From Planctomycetaceae bacterium (GTDB taxonomy: Bacteria; Planctomycetota; Planctomycetia; Pirellulales; Pirellulaceae), in the NCBI GenBank assembly GCA_002702965.1, contig PADE01000284.1:8453-15227 (forward strand): 6,775 nt of DNA. The letters are read 5' to 3'. Under the pieces are notes generated by a model. It made no database searches and was not told where the DNA came from. It saw only the letters and a program-made list of their open reading frames with translations. Position 1 is the stretch's first letter. The number at the start of each line of letters is the position of its first letter. A program made the position numbers and the translations under genes. This document shows, piece by piece, positions 5,398-6,775 of this stretch.

Positions 5398-6775
5398 CAT
5401 TCGCTGCGAAACACGGCCGGCAATTCGTAGTTTTTCTTCATCGCTGCGATGCGGGTCGTCACCAACACAATCTGGCTCTGGGGCTGGTCTGGATCCGGCC
5501 CCACTACCCAGACCAGTTTCTGGTCGGGATGGGAGGCTGGTTTTCCGGTCGCCTGCGCCACCACGACAATCTGGGTCAGCGCTTCGGCCAGAGACTTGTC
5601 GGTCAGATTGATGTCGCGAACCTGCTGATTCCGGGTGATGCCGTCGTTTTCGAGATCCGTGCCGACAATCTGTATTCGAAAGGCAAACGGGAGGACTGGA
5701 TGTCGATCCTTGACTTCCTGGCCGAGATCGCGAATCGCGAACTCGAGCGATTGCTGATCGAACGAAAGGTCAAGCTTCGTCGCCAGCAGTGCCTCGACGG
5801 TCTGGGGGCCCTGCGGTTTCGCAGCTGGGTTGCCGGCGATGGCCACCCCCGGCTGAGCAAGCAAGAACATCGTTCCACCGAATAATAAGTTGTGAGCTGC
5901 CTGGGAGGGCAGCACGCCGTTGATCACGGCTTCGTCGCCACCGACCCCAATCCGCATCTGATTGTGCATATACCGAATCATGCCAGGATAACGGTTTGCC
6001 ACCATCCGCCAGTACGGATGGGGGAACAACCGCGCGCTGTACCGCTCGATCTGGTCAGGGATTTCGGCGATCCGTTTGTGAAAATCGGCTGCCAGCGCAT
6101 GCCGATCCTGGGTGCGCCCAAAAAACCTCATTTCGAGATAGAACTGGTCGCCAAAGTGCATGCTGAAAGAGAGAGCGTCGAGCCCCCGGGGAAACAGCTC
6201 ATCGAGTGGATCTCGGATCTTGCGAGCCGGTCCGAAGAAAAAAACGCGACCGTCGCGCAACAGCTCACCGGTTAGCGAGAAGGGGGTTGCAAACAACGTA
6301 AAATGCTGCTCCGAATCAGAGACTCGCCGCAGTTTTTCAATCGCACCGTTGGGAGGTGCCCGGCCGTTAAACTCCAACACCCCTTGAACCTCCGTTTCGC
6401 TGGCCATCACAAACACATTGGGGTCGTCCTCCGGGAGTAGAAACGACCACTGCGACCCCCGGTAATAGGACTTTCCCTGCGCCTGTTGTTCCTCAGGATT
6501 GGCCCATCGCTGAAGCAACTCCTTGGCAACCTCCGCGTCGGACAACCGCACCACAAACGCCGCTCGCAGCTGCAGGTCTTCCTGGTGTACGGTCATGATC
6601 AGCTGCGAGATCTGCGGCCAACTCACCCCGGCGGAGGTCTCCCACGCTTGCCGCGCCGCGCTGAATTCTGGACCGAGCGACCGCAATACGCGTTTCCCTT
6701 CATCGCTGGCCAGCAGAGCCGCCGGACGGACGACAAAAAACAACTGCGCACCCGGAGGCGCATACTGGAAACTGA
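5397..6775 (-). CDS. Hypothetical protein with hydrophobic segment and STN-like C-terminal region (N-terminus outside window)
   Basis: The frame is open to the right edge, so the start is missing. About 459 residues are visible, beginning SFQYAPPGAQLFFVVRPAAL. Numbering below counts the Leu of LFFVV (TTG, 6743) as 1. Residues 1-260 resemble the globular domain of planctomycete secreted or membrane-anchored proteins that begin with a proline-glycine turn and a strand (APPGAQ...VVRP); I know no function for it. A hydrophobic segment follows at about 285-303 (NLLFGGTMFLLAQPGVAIAG), able to span a membrane. After a Pro/Ala linker, residues 320-448 form a second domain: KLDLSFDQQSLEFAIRDLGQ, then ITRNQQVRDINLTDKSLAEALTQIV, then KLVWVVGPDPD and IVLVTTRIAA. 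This order (restricted basis, N-x-x-V-R-x-I-x-L-x-D-x-x-L-x-x-A-L) recalls the STN/secretin N-terminal fold, but that is a tentative resemblance. A TTG at 6743 is not a likely start because the conserved-looking frame continues upstream. It is the first gene of the co-directional run seen here, and its relation to terpenoid synthesis is unknown. Confidence 0.82.
   Translation of the reverse strand, partial: SFQYAPPGAQLFFVVRPAALLASDEGKRVLRSLGPEFSAARQAWETSAGVSWPQISQLIMTVHQEDLQLRAAFVVRLSDAEVAKELLQRWANPEEQQAQGKSYYRGSQWSFLLPEDDPNVFVMASETEVQGVLEFNGRAPPNGAIEKLRRVSDSEQHFTLFATPFSLTGELLRDGRVFFFGPARKIRDPLDELFPRGLDALSFSMHFGDQFYLEMRFFGRTQDRHALAADFHKRIAEIPDQIERYSARLFPHPYWRMVANRYPGMIRYMHNQMRIGVGGDEAVINGVLPSQAAHNLLFGGTMFLLAQPGVAIAGNPAAKPQGPQTVEALLATKLDLSFDQQSLEFAIRDLGQEVKDRHPVLPFAFRIQIVGTDLENDGITRNQQVRDINLTDKSLAEALTQIVVVAQATGKPASHPDQKLVWVVGPDPDQPQSQIVLVTTRIAAMKKNYELPAVFRSE

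Noticed and set aside
1..6775. CRISPR arrays, tRNA or rRNA genes, insertion sequences, phage genes
   Set aside because: I saw no regularly spaced repeats, tRNA-like cloverleaf, rRNA-like sequence, transposase motif or terminal inverted repeats.

Overview
This window looks like part of a bacterial chromosome of moderately high G+C content, most likely from a planctomycete of the Pirellulales type. That guess rests on two things. A DUF116 domain is fused to a polyprenyl diphosphate synthase. The large protein at the right edge also has an architecture and C-terminal region that I associate with planctomycete hypothetical proteins. It is family-level recognition, not a database result.

Every gene I can support is on the minus strand, so the window reads right to left as one co-directional run. 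In transcription order it holds: (1) a large protein of unknown function, N-terminus outside the window (>6775-5397); (2) a small VOC/glyoxalase-fold protein (5383-5054), 13 nt downstream and probably translationally coupled; (3) a full-length squalene-hopene/sporulenol-type class II terpene cyclase with a DADDT catalytic motif (4913-3033); (4) a DUF116-trans-polyprenyl diphosphate synthase fusion with a TTG start (2946-1081); (5) a chorismate-lyase-like protein (1012-467); (6) the N-terminal 103 codons of an FAD-dependent oxidoreductase of the halogenase/geranylgeranyl-reductase type (311-<1). Gaps are short (13, 140, 86, 68 and 155 nt). No convincing terminator is visible between genes, and no plus-strand gene is credible.

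The central unit is genes 3-6. A prenyl diphosphate synthase makes a linear isoprenoid, a class II cyclase could cyclise an isoprenoid, a chorismate-lyase-like enzyme could supply a hydroxybenzoate, and a flavoenzyme could reduce, hydroxylate or halogenate. This suggests an isoprenoid or aromatic-isoprenoid (meroterpenoid-like) route that differs from the standard hopanoid cluster, since no squalene synthase genes (hpnC/D/E) and no UbiA-type prenyltransferase lie in the window. The pathway is inference; the individual family assignments are much firmer. The 155-nt gap before the flavoenzyme gene contains a compact hairpin that pairs fully only as minus-strand RNA, so it may be a regulatory leader or a processing site.
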